Assembly: GCF_007565055.1 (NCBI RefSeq)
Contig: NC_044552.1
Location: 145,015,358 to 145,079,357 of the forward strand
Direction of reading: 5' to 3'
Length of the DNA stretch: 64,000 nt
Source of the DNA: Rhinopithecus roxellana
Taxonomy: Eukaryota; Chordata; Mammalia; Primates; Cercopithecidae
Within the stretch, counting starts at the first letter, position 1, and each line of letters opens with the position of its first letter. Position numbers and translations under genes: made by a program. Shown piece after piece: positions 11,618 to 23,973 of this stretch. The notes beneath the pieces are model-generated. The model made no database searches. It was given only the letters and a program-made list of their open reading frames with translations, and had not been told where the DNA came from.

Positions 11618-11956
11618 TGTAGAGGACTATGTGCTTGCAAACGAAGCAGGGCATTCCCGATAAGTCCTGCTCTTGCAAACGAAGCAGGGCATTCCTCCCC
11701 TGCAAACAGGGAGGACAAAGGAGCCAGTTGCAAATAGCAGACCCTGGGGGCTTGTTTATATGTAAACATATTGGAAATCCAGAAAGTCAGGGAAAGGTCA
11801 GAAAAACAACAATGTGTCTTGTGACTTGGTAACATTCCACAAACGATGGTATAAAATAAAGCGGAGCCTGTCGTTCGGAGTGGCCGCCATGTTTCTCTTG
11901 TCTTGTGTTGTCTTGTGTGTTCATTCCTTTGTTCAGGAAACACGCAGACCCCAACA
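11618..11956 (+). mobile_element. Solo LTR, probably ERVK (class II) endogenous retrovirus
   Basis: A 339-bp segment starts TGTAGAGG and ends CCCAACA (TG...CA). It is flanked by perfect 6-bp direct repeats 'acttta' at 11612-11617 and 11957-11962; six-bp duplications are typical of ERVK. It contains an overlapping TATA box and AATAAA (tataaa at 11850, aataaa at 11855) and a TG-rich R/U5-like segment. The U3 carries an exact 24-bp duplication (11634-11657 and 11672-11695). No coding remnant is present. The family name is not certain. Confidence 0.7.
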
Positions 11957-13395
11957 ACTTTAGAAAAACATCAAGGAAAACAATGCCACCACTTTTATTA
12001 CTGAAATCTTATCATTTTATTTGTCCGATATTTTTGAAAATTAGAGAATGTTCCTAAAAATAATAAAGTTATATATGATAACAGATTTTATCATAGTCCT
12101 TCCCTTAATCTAAAATACCTTCAAATCCTCTAAAATGACTATGAAAAAGTATGGGAAATCTTCAAAAGAATCTTTCTATTGAGAGGAGAACATGCGTACT
12201 GAAAGGATGGCTTCACATTTTTACTGAGTAGGAAGGCAATAAACAATCCTGGTTTATAAACATATATAATCAAAATCCAGGATAATGAGAGTTTGAACTA
12301 AAAAAAAAAAAATGGCATAAAAACAAAAAGTCATGTATGATCCACAGACAATGAAACTTTGAAAATTTTATAATACACTGTGTCCACTAAAAATTATAAA
12401 TGAGGGCATATCATGCTGTAATTTGAATGTGTCACCTATGTCAATTGCAGAAGCTCACTGTTCACCACCATCTCTCAGGTAAGAGAATATGAGACAAAAA
12501 CAAAGCATTCACACCACAAGCCATGCTGCATTATCCCTGTTAATGGGGAGAGTATACAAAATAAATCACCATTTTCCTAACAATCTGAACAATGGAGATA
12601 TGGGTTGTGCCTCTACCGCATCATTTCTATCCTAGTTAGGCAAAGGAATAGTAACACCAGCCACATCATCTTTATGTTGGACAATTTATACTAATCCAGG
12701 AAGAAAATTAAGTTGGTAAATAAAATTTCTGAGATGGAAAATTATCACTACTCATCTAGAAAACTGGAAAGAGGAGCTCACTTCAAGAACAAGGGCAGTT
12801 AAAACAACTTCAGGTATTTTTTCACTGACAAAGTCTTATAAGCCATTCATTTTGCCTCTTTAAACTGATTTTAAACATCTGAATCTCCCCGTCTCTAATC
12901 CTGAGATATTGCTGGTTACAGTGATGTCCAGTAATGATTCAAACACAATTTACATCTGATAAAAGGAAAACTGCCATTGTCTTTTAAAATAGTTGTTTTA
13001 CTCCCAGAGATCCAGAGTTTAAAATTTTCTATTTCTATAAAACACAGAGTTCTTAGACAATGACCAGTCAAAAGGCAAAATCAACAGCATATCACTTTAT
13101 TAATTATCCAAAAGAGAGAAAATAGAACACATTCCTGCCACTTAGTCTCACTTGACTTTATACTTCTCAGTCTATCACTATTGGAATCAAGGGAAATATT
13201 TATAAAACATAGAAACTTCACCAAACTTCATGGGCTTATATGCTTAGGCAACCACAATGGGTATCAACTCATAAAGCCATGTTATCCAGAGGCCCAACTA
13301 CTGTATTTTATTAGATGAGAATCTCTAGGAACAAGATAAGCTAAACAAAGAAAACCAAGTATATCAGCTGTGAAAGTCAAATGAAGCACATTATT

Positions 13396-13735
13396 TTATT
13401 TTAATTATTTTTATTTATTTATTTATTTATTGTTATTCATTTATTTATTTATTTTTGAGACAGAGTCTTGCTCTGTCACCAGGATGGAGTGTAGCAGTGC
13501 AATCTCAGCTCATTGCAACCTCCAACTCCCTGGTTCAAGCGATTCTCCTGCCTCAGCCTCCTGAGTAGCTGAGATCACAGGCACGCGCCACCATGTCCAG
13601 CTAATTTTTGTATTTTTAGTAGAGACGGGGTTTCACCATGTTGGCCAGGATGGTGTTGATCTCCTGACCACATGATCCACCCACCTCAGCCTCCCAAAGT
13701 GCTGGGATTACAGGCATGAGCCACTGCGCCCAGCC
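13396..13735 (-). mobile_element. Alu (AluS type), antisense
   Basis: 'gagacagagtcttgctctg' through 'gccactgcgcccagcc', with a (TTTA)n tail at 13396-13455. Confidence 0.93.
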
Positions 13736-14941
13736 TCACGCTATTTTATTTTCTAAAAACATTTTTATGCTCGATGACATATCTCAAAACTTACCTAAAA
13801 TGCATTAGGCAGGAAAGACCTGGAACTGGTTTCAGAAAAACAGTGACGTGATTATTCAAACATGGGTTCTACTGAAGAATTTGACATGCCTCCCTAACTG
13901 AACTGGAACATACAGAGTTTATTCAGTTCAGCTCCTCCATTTCTCAGCTTCCTACTGTTATCCTAAAAAAATTTTTTTAAACAGATGCATCTTTAAAACA
14001 AAAAAGAATTAGGGTCCTCTAAGGAATGCATTTCTAATTCCACCAATGCTTGAAAAAAAATTGATATAATACAAAATATAAAATGTTTCCTATGAAATTG
14101 GACAAGTATATATTAGGTGACAAAAGCCCCATGTCATCTATTCTCCAGTGTTGCCTTTGGCCTTTTGCAAGTAGCACCTTCATGTGAATTCAATGTCCAG
14201 AATGTGTCTGTTTAGGACCCGTTTATGGTAAAATTTTTATGGACCAAAGCCTACAGTCAGCTAATAAACTAATAGCGGATAAACTAATAGCTAAGAGTCA
14301 GCTAATAAACTCCCTCACTTTCCAGACACCAAGGTAAAGAAACGCAAGGGTTTCAAGACTTTCCCAAGGATAAGAAACTAGAAAAGGACAGGACAATCCA
14401 AGTTCGCCCATTCCCCCAATCACTGTTATTCTCACTGTAACATCACCTTGCACCAACTTCTCACCTACATCAAGTCTCCCCCATCTTCATAATTCTGCCA
14501 CACTGCTGAAAACCTGACAGAAATGGGAGTAAATTCAGTGCACAGATTCAATAAGTTATCCCATATTCACATCAGATAAAGTCAGAGTCACTTGCTGAGG
14601 TAGAAGTAAAAAAATCTATGCTTGTAAAGGAAATAAATTCAACATCCAATGCATTATAATTATTGAATGAACCAGCATCTCAAGGGAAGTTATCATCTGT
14701 TTGTGTCTCTGGATCTCTTTAAGTAAATACTGGAAAGAGAAACCTCCAAGTGGGATGTCCACAGGCAGGACAACTAAGACAGTTTGCTAGAATGGACTTT
14801 GAAAGAAAGTATTAAATACTATTCTGTTTAATTTATTTAAAGAAGAAATTAACCTTTATTAATAATATATAGATTGACAATACATTTGCATAATTTCAAA
14901 ATAAATGGACATACACTGTCCACATGGTTTACATTCCATAT

Positions 14942-15032
14942 TTTGTGTGTATGTGTATATATCTATATATGTTTGTGTTTGTATATGTGTTTGTATACAT
15001 ATGTTTGTGTGTGTGTGTGTGTATACACATCC
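14942..15032. repeat. TG/TA compound microsatellite
   Basis: Interrupted GT and TATA runs with an uninterrupted GT block near 15004-15022. Confidence 0.85.
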
Positions 15033-15049
15033 AGTATGCCTACTAAATA

Positions 15050-15330
15050 AACATATTTGTTAAAGGCTGGAAGCAAAATAATCTAAGATCAAAACAACAT
15101 GAACAGTTGTTTTCTGGAGGGAGGAAGGTGACTAACCCAAAAGAGAACTTTCTGGAAAGGTGGACATTTTCTACATAGTGATGTGTGTGTGTAGGTTACA
15201 CAGGTATATCTATTTGTCAAAACAGCACAGCTAAGTCATGTATTTCAATGTAAGTAAATTTATGTCCAAGAAAACTGTAAAAACAGTAATACTTGAGAGG
15301 CTGAGGAACGAGTAAAGGTATAGATAATTC
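15050..15330 (+). repeat. Possible L1M 3' end
   Basis: The 'gaaaggtggac..catagtgatgtgtgtg..gttacacaggtat' stretch followed by 'agctaagtcatgtatttcaatgtaag' resembles an old L1 3' UTR. Weak. Confidence 0.35.
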
Positions 15331-16234
15331 ATGAACGGCAGAATTGTCAATTATTGAACTAGGTAACTGATACAAGGAAGTTCATTATAGTATTCTATTT
15401 GCTTTTATGTAGTTATATTTTCCATAACAAAAAGTCAAACAATAAAAAATTAAACGCTACTGCTTTGAAGACTCTTGTCAAACTAATATTCCTAATTCTA
15501 TATAGATATCTGTACAAGTGCCAAGGAGAGCTGCAGCAGCCTTCCAAAGTGCTAACCATTATTAGACCAAGGGACACGGAATGCAAGAAATGTCTTTCAG
15601 CATTTCTCTAGAACAAAGAGAGATTCACATGCAAAACTGCACAGCAAGAATATTAATTTTTAGCTTATTCTAAGTCACTGGGAGCTACAGCCAAAAAAAA
15701 AAAAAAAAAAAAGTCTTGGGCACAGTTAAAAATTTCATATACAAGTAACACCTTATCAAACTTAACTGTAAAAATACTGTAGTAAATAAATATAGTAAAT
15801 ATAATGCATTAAACATTATCAAAAATCAAATACTCTTGATGAATTTAATATAACTTCATTTCCCAAATGTTGCCAAATAAAGTTTTCTTTTGCTACACCC
15901 CTGCAAAACAAATTCCCAATATATAAACCCAAAGGATACAGTTTTAAAATCTACTATGCTAGTAGGTTTTAACTGTTCTGCTAAGGTATCAGGGTGTCCA
16001 GCCCCGACCCCATATAAAATCAGAAAAACTTTGCTTTTATCTGTTCTTTTACAATCAGCTTCAGAATAAAATTTCATTTTTTAAAAGATTCTACTGCCTA
16101 AAAACATTTTTGAAAACATTTATCTAGCCAAAAGAGGATCAGAATGTTAAAGCAAAACATTTAATAGGGCAAACTATAATATTATTCGATGCCACCATCT
16201 GAAAAATATGGGGAAAAAAAATCAAGGATTTTAC

Positions 16235-16322
16235 CTTTTCCCATTTGCTCCACAAGGATTTGTCCCATTTGGTTTAATTCATCTGCTCTGGGGATTCTTT
16301 CTCTCTGTTCTTTTTCTAATGC
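16235..16322 (-). CDS. UTRN: Utrophin coding exon, spectrin repeat 4 (88 bp, about residues 733-762)
   Basis: Bounded by 'atttgcag' and 'gtaaaatcc'. Twenty-nine codons plus one base: ALEKEQRERIPRADELNQMG, QILVEQMGK, then the first base of Glu. Size equals dystrophin exon 19 (88 bp). Helix B of spectrin repeat 4. 'NQMGQ' appears where I recall 'NQTGQ' in human. The exon is flanked by an L1/AT-rich intron on its 3' side and Alu-bearing intron on its 5' side. Confidence 0.96.
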
Positions 16323-16680
16323 CTGCAAATGAAGTCCCAACATAAGAATATTGCAAACTTTCTTCTCAATATAATGTTGCTGTTTTAAATCTTTAGATTT
16401 AATGTCCCTCCTACACTCTTTTTAAATCTGAAAAGGTAAATTCAAACAGTAATCACAGCAACTAAAAGACACTGGTTTCTTTTATGAGAAAAAAAAAGTA
16501 CATGATAATTATAAGCTCCTATCAGAAGGAAATAATTAAAATTATGTTTTAGATCTAGTATATCTATTTACATACATACCCTGAGTTCACCATGCCATAA
16601 AAATAATGATTTGAGTCAAAAGAATTGAATGTGTTATGACAGAGGTTGCTGAACAAAAATTAACTAACAAGCAAAAGAAT

Positions 16681-16978
16681 AGGCGGGCATGGTGGCTCAC
16701 ACTTGTAACCCCACACTTTGGAAGGCTGAGCGGGGTGGATCACTGGAGGTCAGGAGTTTGACACCAGCCTGGCCAACATGGTGAAACCCCATCTTTACTA
16801 AAAATACAAAAATTAGCAAAGCATGGTGGTGCATGCCTATAATCCCAGCTGCTTGGGAGGCTTAGGCATGAGAATTGCTTGAACCCAGGAGGCAGAGATT
16901 GCAGTGAGCCAAGATCGCACCACTGCACTCCAGCCTGGGCAACAGAGCAAAACTCCCATTTCAAAAGAAAGAAAACAG
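16681..16978 (+). mobile_element. Alu (AluS type)
   Basis: Complete dimer from 'ggcgggcatggtggctcac' to 'ctccagcctgggcaacag', with an A-rich tail. Confidence 0.93.
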
Positions 16979-17131
16979 GAAAAATGGATACAAATATTTT
17001 GAGGCTCAGCATTATTTGTTTGCATTATATTAAGTCCAGGGTTTAATGTAAACTTCAAGCACAATCATATTTCATACATAATTTTTAAATAATTAAAATA
17101 GAAGATATGCTTTAGAACCCAAACCAAAGCA

Positions 17132-17431
17132 TTTTTTTTTTTCCTTTGAGGCAGTTTCTCACTCTGTCACCCAGGCTGGAGTGCAGTGGCACAATCATGG
17201 CTCACTGCAGCCTCAACCTCCTGGGCTCAAGGGATCCTACCACCTCAGCCTCCAGAGTAGTTGGAGTTATAAGTGTAAGCTCACGCTCCACTAATTTTTT
17301 TTTTTTTTTTTTTTACTTTTTGTAGAGACGGGGGTCTCCCTATGTTGCCCAGGCTGGTCTGAAACTCCTGGGCTCAAGCAATCCTCCCTCCTTGTGCTGG
17401 AATTACAAGCGTGAGCCATGGCAAGCCCAGC
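17132..17431 (-). mobile_element. Alu (AluJ type), antisense
   Basis: Antisense dimer ending in 'gcccagcc' with an expanded T run at the middle A-rich linker (17296-17315). Confidence 0.9.
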
Positions 17432-19686
17432 CCACATTCTGTTCCTTATGTTTGCGAAATGCTTCTTAATTTCATTTATTTATCTCTATAGTTTGATATT
17501 CCCAAGACAAAATTCTTTACAGAACTAGTAAGAATGAAGCAAGTAAAATCAACTATACATGCACAAACACAAGTATATGTGCACACAACTCAGTATTTGA
17601 ATTTTTCTCCCATTCCTCCACCCCCAACTGATATTTATATATTAACTATTCAAATAGTATCCATCATAACAAAATCAAAACTTCTGAGCAACCCGTATTA
17701 CTTCAACCAGACAATCCAGAGAAGAATCCCAATTCTAAATTCTTTACATGTAAGTGCTATCAAATAAATTCAGCTATCCTACTTTGATTTTCACAACGTT
17801 TATTGTGACTAGGTAGAACAACCTTCTTATAGTCAAAGATCAAGGAATATTAGCAAGAGATTCTAAGAAACACCATTTACTTTTGTCTAACTAAGGATCA
17901 ATGTAAAAGTCACCATCAAACTCGAGAAAAAGGCAATTGTCTCCTTTTTACAAGTAGATTTTTTGCTTCCTCTTAAGATGGCAGGAGACTAGACTATAGA
18001 TTCTCCACCCAGGTAATTCATCTGTTGGACCAAGATACTCCTTCACTAAATAATAATAAGAAGAAGAAGAATACGTTGATCTTTCCTCAGTTTGCAAGAA
18101 AAATAGGGGATTAGAATAATGCTGAAATTTTCTTTGTTTTATATATTTTTTTCCAAATCTTTGGCATCTGTTACTACTCATCTGAAACAAAATAAATGAA
18201 CTTCTAGATAAATATTAAATGAAACACAAAGGAACGCCAATCATGCCTTACATACTTTATCCTCCCAAATATAGTAACAGCTTCTGCCAGTAAAATTGTT
18301 CTGGGTCACAGGATAGACTTTAATTTATCAATATTTTGTGGAACTTGTTCCATGAAGATCACTGTTACTACTAAATTTTCTGCCACCTGAATATCTTTTA
18401 GAATTGGGTGGTCAGTGATCATTAAAATCATCTATCCATCTTTCAGAACTGTGAGAAGCATATGAAATGATGTAACACAGGCCCCACTTCTGGCTTTCCC
18501 AACTCTCTGTGCAGAGAGGGCTCTGATAAAGTTGCTCCCTGAACAACCAACATCCCCATTCCCCCTGCCCACCCACAATCATCACACTCCGCTTCCATGA
18601 GCCACAAGAGCTTTACCAAGTGCTGAATAAAAAGGGTGCAATGGAAAATTATCTTCAATTTCTAAGCCCTCACAGGCAGACATATAAACGGGCAGACATA
18701 TAAACAAACAACAGCATAAATGCAAGAAGGGCTTTCATCGAGACATGGCCAAAGCCACATGAAGTCAAAAGATTAATCACTGAACTCTTTCTAGTGAGGT
18801 TAAGGGAAGCCTCCTGCAGTGGGGACATTGCAACCACACAGAAAGGTGGGTCATTCTGGATAAAGAAAACAGCTCCCTGTGCTTGGTGTGCCCTAAGCCC
18901 TCTTGCAAGTTCGAGCTCAGACCACCTCGCCCTCTGGACTTTGTGATTGCAGGGAGACACCCGCAATCCCAGCCTCATCTCAATTCCCATTTCACCCACT
19001 ACTTTCCAATTTAAACCTTAGATATTTATGCACATCTTGTTTCTAAAATATCCTCCAAACTCTTTAAAAATAAAACTCCACTGTTGATACAAAAACCATT
19101 GCAGACTTACACCAGGTGCCCAAATAGTTACTGCAGTAATGTGTAGGAGACGTATGAGCACCAAGGACAAAAAAGTTCTACAAGCTCCCATCACACTCTT
19201 CAGAAACACATATAAGCATGGAAAGCGGCAAGGCTAAGATCCCACACCTTTTAATTGTATTTATTTTTTACAACTTTAAAGAAAATATATTGAAGACACT
19301 TTTTGATTTAAAATAGTCTGTTGTATTCTGAAGGCAAAACATCTTCAGCATAACGTTAATATAAAGTCATAAATTATTAGATACCAGATTAAGGGTGATC
19401 TAAACTAACTAAAAAGTAGTACAACTAACTGGATCACCATAAGAAGTGCTCCTCACTGTACATCTCCATGATTGACAAAGATGAAAACAAAACCCTCCTC
19501 CAAATAGGGATCTGATGACAGCTAGCATGAATGGATTCAAAATTCACTACAATGCACTACAAGCTATCTTCTGCCTACATTTATTTTACAGGAGGCTTTT
19601 GAATTCCATAATGTCTTTATTCCAGCAGAAAATCCAGCATGATGAATTATTTTTGCACTAGGATATATGTGGTTTATGTTTTTTAC

Positions 19687-19810
19687 CTTCAACTTCTTTT
19701 TCATTTCAGAAGTGTCTTGCATCTTCATATACTCTTTTATCTCTGTGGTCTGAATGGCAGGTTTTGATTTCAAAATCCAGTTCAACAGCTCGGCACTTAC
19801 AGCATCAAAC
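19687..19810 (-). CDS. UTRN: Utrophin coding exon, spectrin repeat 4 helix A (124 bp, about residues 691-732)
   Basis: The acceptor is 'caaacag' and the donor 'gtaaaaaac'. One base completes Lys, then 41 codons from FDAVSAELLNWILKSKPAIQ to KMQDTSEMKKKLK. 'ELLNWIL' is the helix A Trp motif. Size equals dystrophin exon 18 (124 bp). 'KSKPA' differs from the human 'KWKTA' in my memory, and this should be checked by alignment. Confidence 0.96.
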
Positions 19811-20049
19811 CTGTTTGAAGATTCAGAGGTGACCATTTGTCATGTTTTCTTCTATTGTTTTACTTGACTCCAGAAAGAGCAACCCAAATGCTCATCAGTA
19901 ATAATTTTTATCACTCCCACAAAAACAGCAACCCATAAATAGGGTAACCATGCAAAATAAGATAATATATTTCCAATTAAAAGTATGAAAAAAGTAATAA
20001 TATTATAGGGTTAATAAATAATTGAAGAAAATAATTAAATAATTTGTTG

Positions 20050-20328
20050 TTGCTGTTGTTTTTTCGAGACGGAGTCTTGCCCTTTCACCCAGGCTTGAGT
20101 GCAATGGCATCTTGGCTCACTGCAACCTCTGCCTCCCAGGTTCAAACGATTCTTCTGCCTCAGCCTCCTGAGTAGCTAGGATTACAGGTGCCCGCCACCA
20201 CGCCCAGCTAATTTTTGTATTTTTAGTAGAGACAGAGTTTCACCATATTGGCCAGGTTGACCTCATGATCCACCTGCCTTGGCCTCCCAAAGTGCTGTGA
20301 TTACAGTCATGACCCACCATGCCTGGCC
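20050..20328 (-). mobile_element. Alu (AluS type), antisense
   Basis: 'gagacggagtcttgcccttt' to 'catgcctggcc'. Confidence 0.92.
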
Positions 20329-20489
20329 TTAAATAACAATTTTTAAAATTTTATATATTAAAACAATGTTTACCTTTACAAAGAATCACTTGTATTTTTA
20401 TAAATGCTTGTAGATAATAAAAACCAGATTTGGTTAGATCATCAGCAAAGAACAAGTACAGACATTCCTAAGGTTAATATCTTCTTTTG

Positions 20490-21165
20490 TTCAATATGTA
20501 ATGATTGAGCCTTACTAAATGTCAGGCATTGGGTTGGACTCTTGATATGAAAGTGAACCAGATAAAAATCTCGGCTCCCAAGGAGCTTCTAGTCTAGTAA
20601 GCAATGGAACGTAACAGGCAATAACAAAAGAATTTGCTAGGTGCTAATTCCAGGAATTCACAGGAGTGGCTTCTAATCCAATCGGGGCACAGATGGCTTC
20701 CTAGAGGAGAACGACAGCATTATACTGAGGAATTTCCCTTGGCAAGGGAAAGCAAACAAAGGGAAGATCACATCTTGCAAACTGCAAGTATTAGTTAGGC
20801 GTGTCTAGAATAATGAGTACTGAACTCACAAGGGAGGGACAATTGATGATGTGGCCAAGAATCACATGGACTAGCTACAGGAAGGCCCTGCAGGATGTAT
20901 TAAGGAGTTTGGACTTAACCCAAAGGCAGCTGAGAGCTTAGGAAGAGTCCTATGCATGCAACTGACATGATTCTATTTATCCTTTACTGTTCACCAAGGA
21001 GAAGGCATTAAAGAGAGACAAGAGCCGAGAATAGGCTGTGAAGCAACAGGAGTCACAATTAAGATAGTAACAGTGGGAGGGAAGACGAAAGGACAGGTTT
21101 GACAGGTGTTGAGAAGGTTGGTCAAAACCACAGCAAGGAGGAACAAGACGAGCCACAATCACTGA
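20490..21165 (-). repeat. L2 LINE relic, antisense
   Basis: Reverse-complement L2 tail ('gtcaggcattgggttggac', 'ctcccaaggagcttctagtc') continuing into the 'aggaaggccctgcaggatg' and 'aaggagtttggacttaaccc' blocks and 'ctgacatgattctattt'. Confidence 0.6.
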
Positions 21166-21174
21166 TGGCTGGCC

Positions 21175-21382
21175 CTCTACCCGGTCCCTTTCTAAGTGTT
21201 TTATGTCTATTATTAACTCAAGGAATCCTCACCAGCATCCTATGAAGTATACACTATTATTATCCCCTTTAGAGATGAAGGCACTGTACTCACAGAGGTT
21301 TTCAATAACTGTCCCATGTCACAAAGCTAACAAAGGGTGAGGCTGAGATTCAAACCAAGACTGTCTGTCTTCTTAACTAGTA
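21175..21382 (+). repeat. MIR SINE
   Basis: Matches the MIR core: 'ttctaagtgttttatgtc', 'aatcctcaccagcatcctat', 'attattatcccctttagagat', 'cacaaagctaacaaaggg', 'gattcaaaccaagactgtct'. Confidence 0.8.
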
Positions 21383-21397
21383 CCCCCCCCCCCCCCC
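21383..21397. repeat. Poly-C run of 15
   Basis: Fifteen consecutive C bases directly at the 3' end of the MIR. Confidence 0.95.
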
Positions 21398-23084
21398 ACA
21401 GAGCTTCTTGGTACGTTAAGCAGTGGCACAAGTCATTACTGCTGATTCTTGTGAGAAACTTTGCTTAAAATGTTTCTGGTGAATTATGAATATTTTATCT
21501 TTTCATCAAGGTAGATTTTCCCTGTAATATGTGAGGGATTTTGTGATGCTCTAGATAAATAACTGGGGTCAAGGTATTGCTCAAACAGGGATACGTTCCT
21601 CCTGTCATCTTAACAGCAGCTTTCTATTTAATCTTTCAGAGAAGAGACGGTCATCTAAAAATCACACATTTACAATGACCTTGGAGACTCAGTCAGCATC
21701 TGCTTTGAATACAGGCAAGAGTGATGCAATGATCGCAGGTCACAGGAACAGGTATCTACATTCTAGGAAATGACTGTCCCACTGTGCCCTGAGCTGGTAA
21801 AAACCACCACCACAGCAGCACCAAGGGAAGAGAAGTGGAAATGAGCCGCCATTTTTTAAGCATATATTTTAAACTAGGCACTGCATTAAGCAGTCATCTA
21901 AGGCCCTCGATTATTGGGGTAGTCCATTTTAAGGCAAACTAACAGTGGTTTCCAGAGCATACAGAAGATATAAAAGGGTCTGGAAACCATTTTAATAGGA
22001 ATGGTTAAGGATCCTCTGTATTTTACGACAATAAAAACTGGGATATAAAAGGCTGAGGAGGTCACATACTGAAAAAGGCTATGTGGCTCTCCCTATCATT
22101 CCAAAAGAGCTAGCACATGTAGGTAGACTTAGAGGCGGCAGAATTTGAGCATGAAAATGACCTTTCTATAATAATGAGATTTAACTGTAATGAATGGATG
22201 TATTCAAGCCTCTATTCATCCAAGAATTCACTGAAGGAATGTCTGCATCAGTCAAGTGGTGGAGTCGATAACTGGAGTCCTCGCAGCTGGTTGCCCACAC
22301 AACAGACACACTCTCTCCATAACTCTTCCTTGCAGTTGGAGTCCCCAAAACACAACTACAGAGACTCAAAAGGCCAGATAGTTTCAACTTCCCATGCACC
22401 AGGGGATCAGGGAGAGCAGGACAGGAGTCTGCTAAGAAGACAAGGTTAAGGGTAAAAGCCTTAGAATGACAAGAATGACAAGAGACTGCAGATGAAGGGT
22501 TGCTGAACCACACCCTTCCATTAAAACAGAATTTCCCTACCTCCGGAAGTTTTGTAATATGGGATTACCAATGATCACATTGTTTAAGATACTTTGGGCA
22601 TGGTATTCTGTTTCTTACAGCACAAAGTACCCTATACAATACAGTCATGTTTAAGATTTCACAGTTACGTAGTCTAGTCTTCGACAACCTTCTGTGCTTC
22701 CAAATGCACAAAGTCAGTATTGGAGAGATACACTGCCAGATACATCTGGCAGATAATATCCACTGAGGAAATGTGAGATCTATGCTAATATTAACATTAG
22801 AAGCATCTTTTTCCTGTGCTGTCTTGGCTCCAAAAGTAAAGGTTCCACAACTGCTGCTTGCAACTCAGAGATACACTGGTCCTACAAGGAGATGCTATTA
22901 GGAGGCAGAAACATAGCCTTATTATCAAAATAAAAACCATCTGATAACACTGGAATGTTGCCTTCTTAACAAAAGCTAAGTTGGAGAAACGTATAATTTT
23001 TATTCAGGCCCAAAATAATTGCCCATTTACCCAAGCATAGGATTCTACTGTAAGAGGGAGAGAATAACAGTACTACTCTGCTTT

Positions 23085-23195
23085 GAGGATTACCTGCTGT
23101 AGTTCATGTCAGGTACAGTACCTGCACACAGTAGAGTTGAATAGAATAGCTGACATCAGTAAAAGCTCAATATATGTCAGCTGTGATTATTCTTC
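23085..23195 (-). repeat. Possible MIR relic
   Basis: 'cacagtagagttgaatagaa' and 'gtaaaagctcaatatatgtcag' resemble the reverse MIR 5' part. Weak. Confidence 0.35.
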
Positions 23196-23803
23196 TTCAA
23201 GAGATCCTGAGTTTTCTTTTGAATCAATAAGACTAAAAGAAATATTTTATGACAAAGATGGATCTTTAAGCCAAATATAAAGAATATGTTAATCTGACAA
23301 AGAAATTAATAAAGGAAACAACAAAACATGAAAACGAATAAGGGAGAAAGGGGAGAAAAAAGGACACTAGAAATGAATTATTTCCCTGAATTAAGGATTT
23401 TTTTAATGGTGAGAGGAGGAAATAGATCCACCAAGAATACGGATGTCTACCTAAAGCAAAACTGTCGAGTTGTGAACAGTGAAAGAAAGAATAAAAAGAC
23501 AGTCATGGACAATCATATCCTTCCAAGGAGAATGACGAGAAAGGAAGAAAGAAAGGTTCGATCACAGAGTTCTCCCAATTGAACATAGGATAAATAAAAT
23601 TATCCAAGTAGATGCTTAGCTGGTGCCAAGTAGAATATCCAGAAGACAGGGGCGGTGGGTGGTTCAGTAGTTGACTTTTCATAATAATGATAATTATTAT
23701 GTCTAGACTTGCCTATGATTAATGATTAGTATGAAATAGGCACCAAGTAGAAAATACAGTATGTACAATATTGGGTTTGAACAATTACTCTATCTCTTCT
23801 CAC

Positions 23804-23973
23804 TTTTTCTTAGCTTCAATATCCACATGGATCTGTCTCTTCTTTGGGGGAGGAGGAGGAGGCAGTTCTTGCTTAGATTTTTTTGTAGTTGCCTGTTCTC
23901 TTACATGAACAGTCTCCAAAAGGTCCTTCTGAGGAATCTGAGACATCCCCAGCTTTGCTACAGCCTGAGTCAC
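23804..23973 (-). CDS. UTRN: Utrophin coding exon, end of repeat 3 and proline-rich hinge 2 (170 bp, about residues 635-691)
   Basis: The acceptor is 'atttcag' and the donor 'gtgagaaga'. It encodes VTQAVAKLGMSQIPQKDLLE, TVHVREQATT, then a run of six prolines followed by KKRQIHVDIEAKK and two bases of a Lys codon. The proline stretch between spectrin repeats 3 and 4 corresponds to hinge 2 of dystrophin (exon 17, 176 bp). 'TVHVREQATT' differs at two positions from the human 'TVRVREQAIT' that I recall. The purine-rich strand of the CCT repeat encodes the prolines. Confidence 0.96.

Larger units (their letters stand above)
10976..16234 (-). other. UTRN: Largest complete intron in the window, with the ERVK-like LTR (5,259 bp)
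   Basis: It contains the solo LTR (11618-11956), an antisense Alu (13396-13735), a TG/TA microsatellite (14942-15032), a possible L1M 3' end (15050-15330) and a small tandem duplication (14258-14310). 11970-13380, 13750-14930 and 15340-16230 hold nothing else I can support. Confidence 0.8.
16323..19686 (-). other. UTRN: Intron in spectrin repeat 4 (3,364 bp)
   Basis: Two Alus face each other (16681-16978 plus; 17132-17431 minus). 17440-19680 has no repeat family I can name; a small tandem duplication lies at 18674-18706. Confidence 0.8.
19811..23803 (-). other. UTRN: Intron after the hinge 2 exon (3,993 bp)
   Basis: It contains an antisense Alu (20050-20328), an L2 on the minus strand (20490-21165), a MIR (21175-21380) ending at a 15-nt poly-C run, and a weak MIR relic (23085-23195). 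21400-23080 and 23200-23800 hold nothing I can name. Confidence 0.8.

Noticed and set aside
11512..11943. 143-codon minus-strand frame
   Set aside because: Antisense reading across the solo LTR and its flank.
22174..22513. Overlapping frames of 91 and 110 codons on opposite strands
   Set aside because: No splice context, no recognisable motif; consistent with chance.
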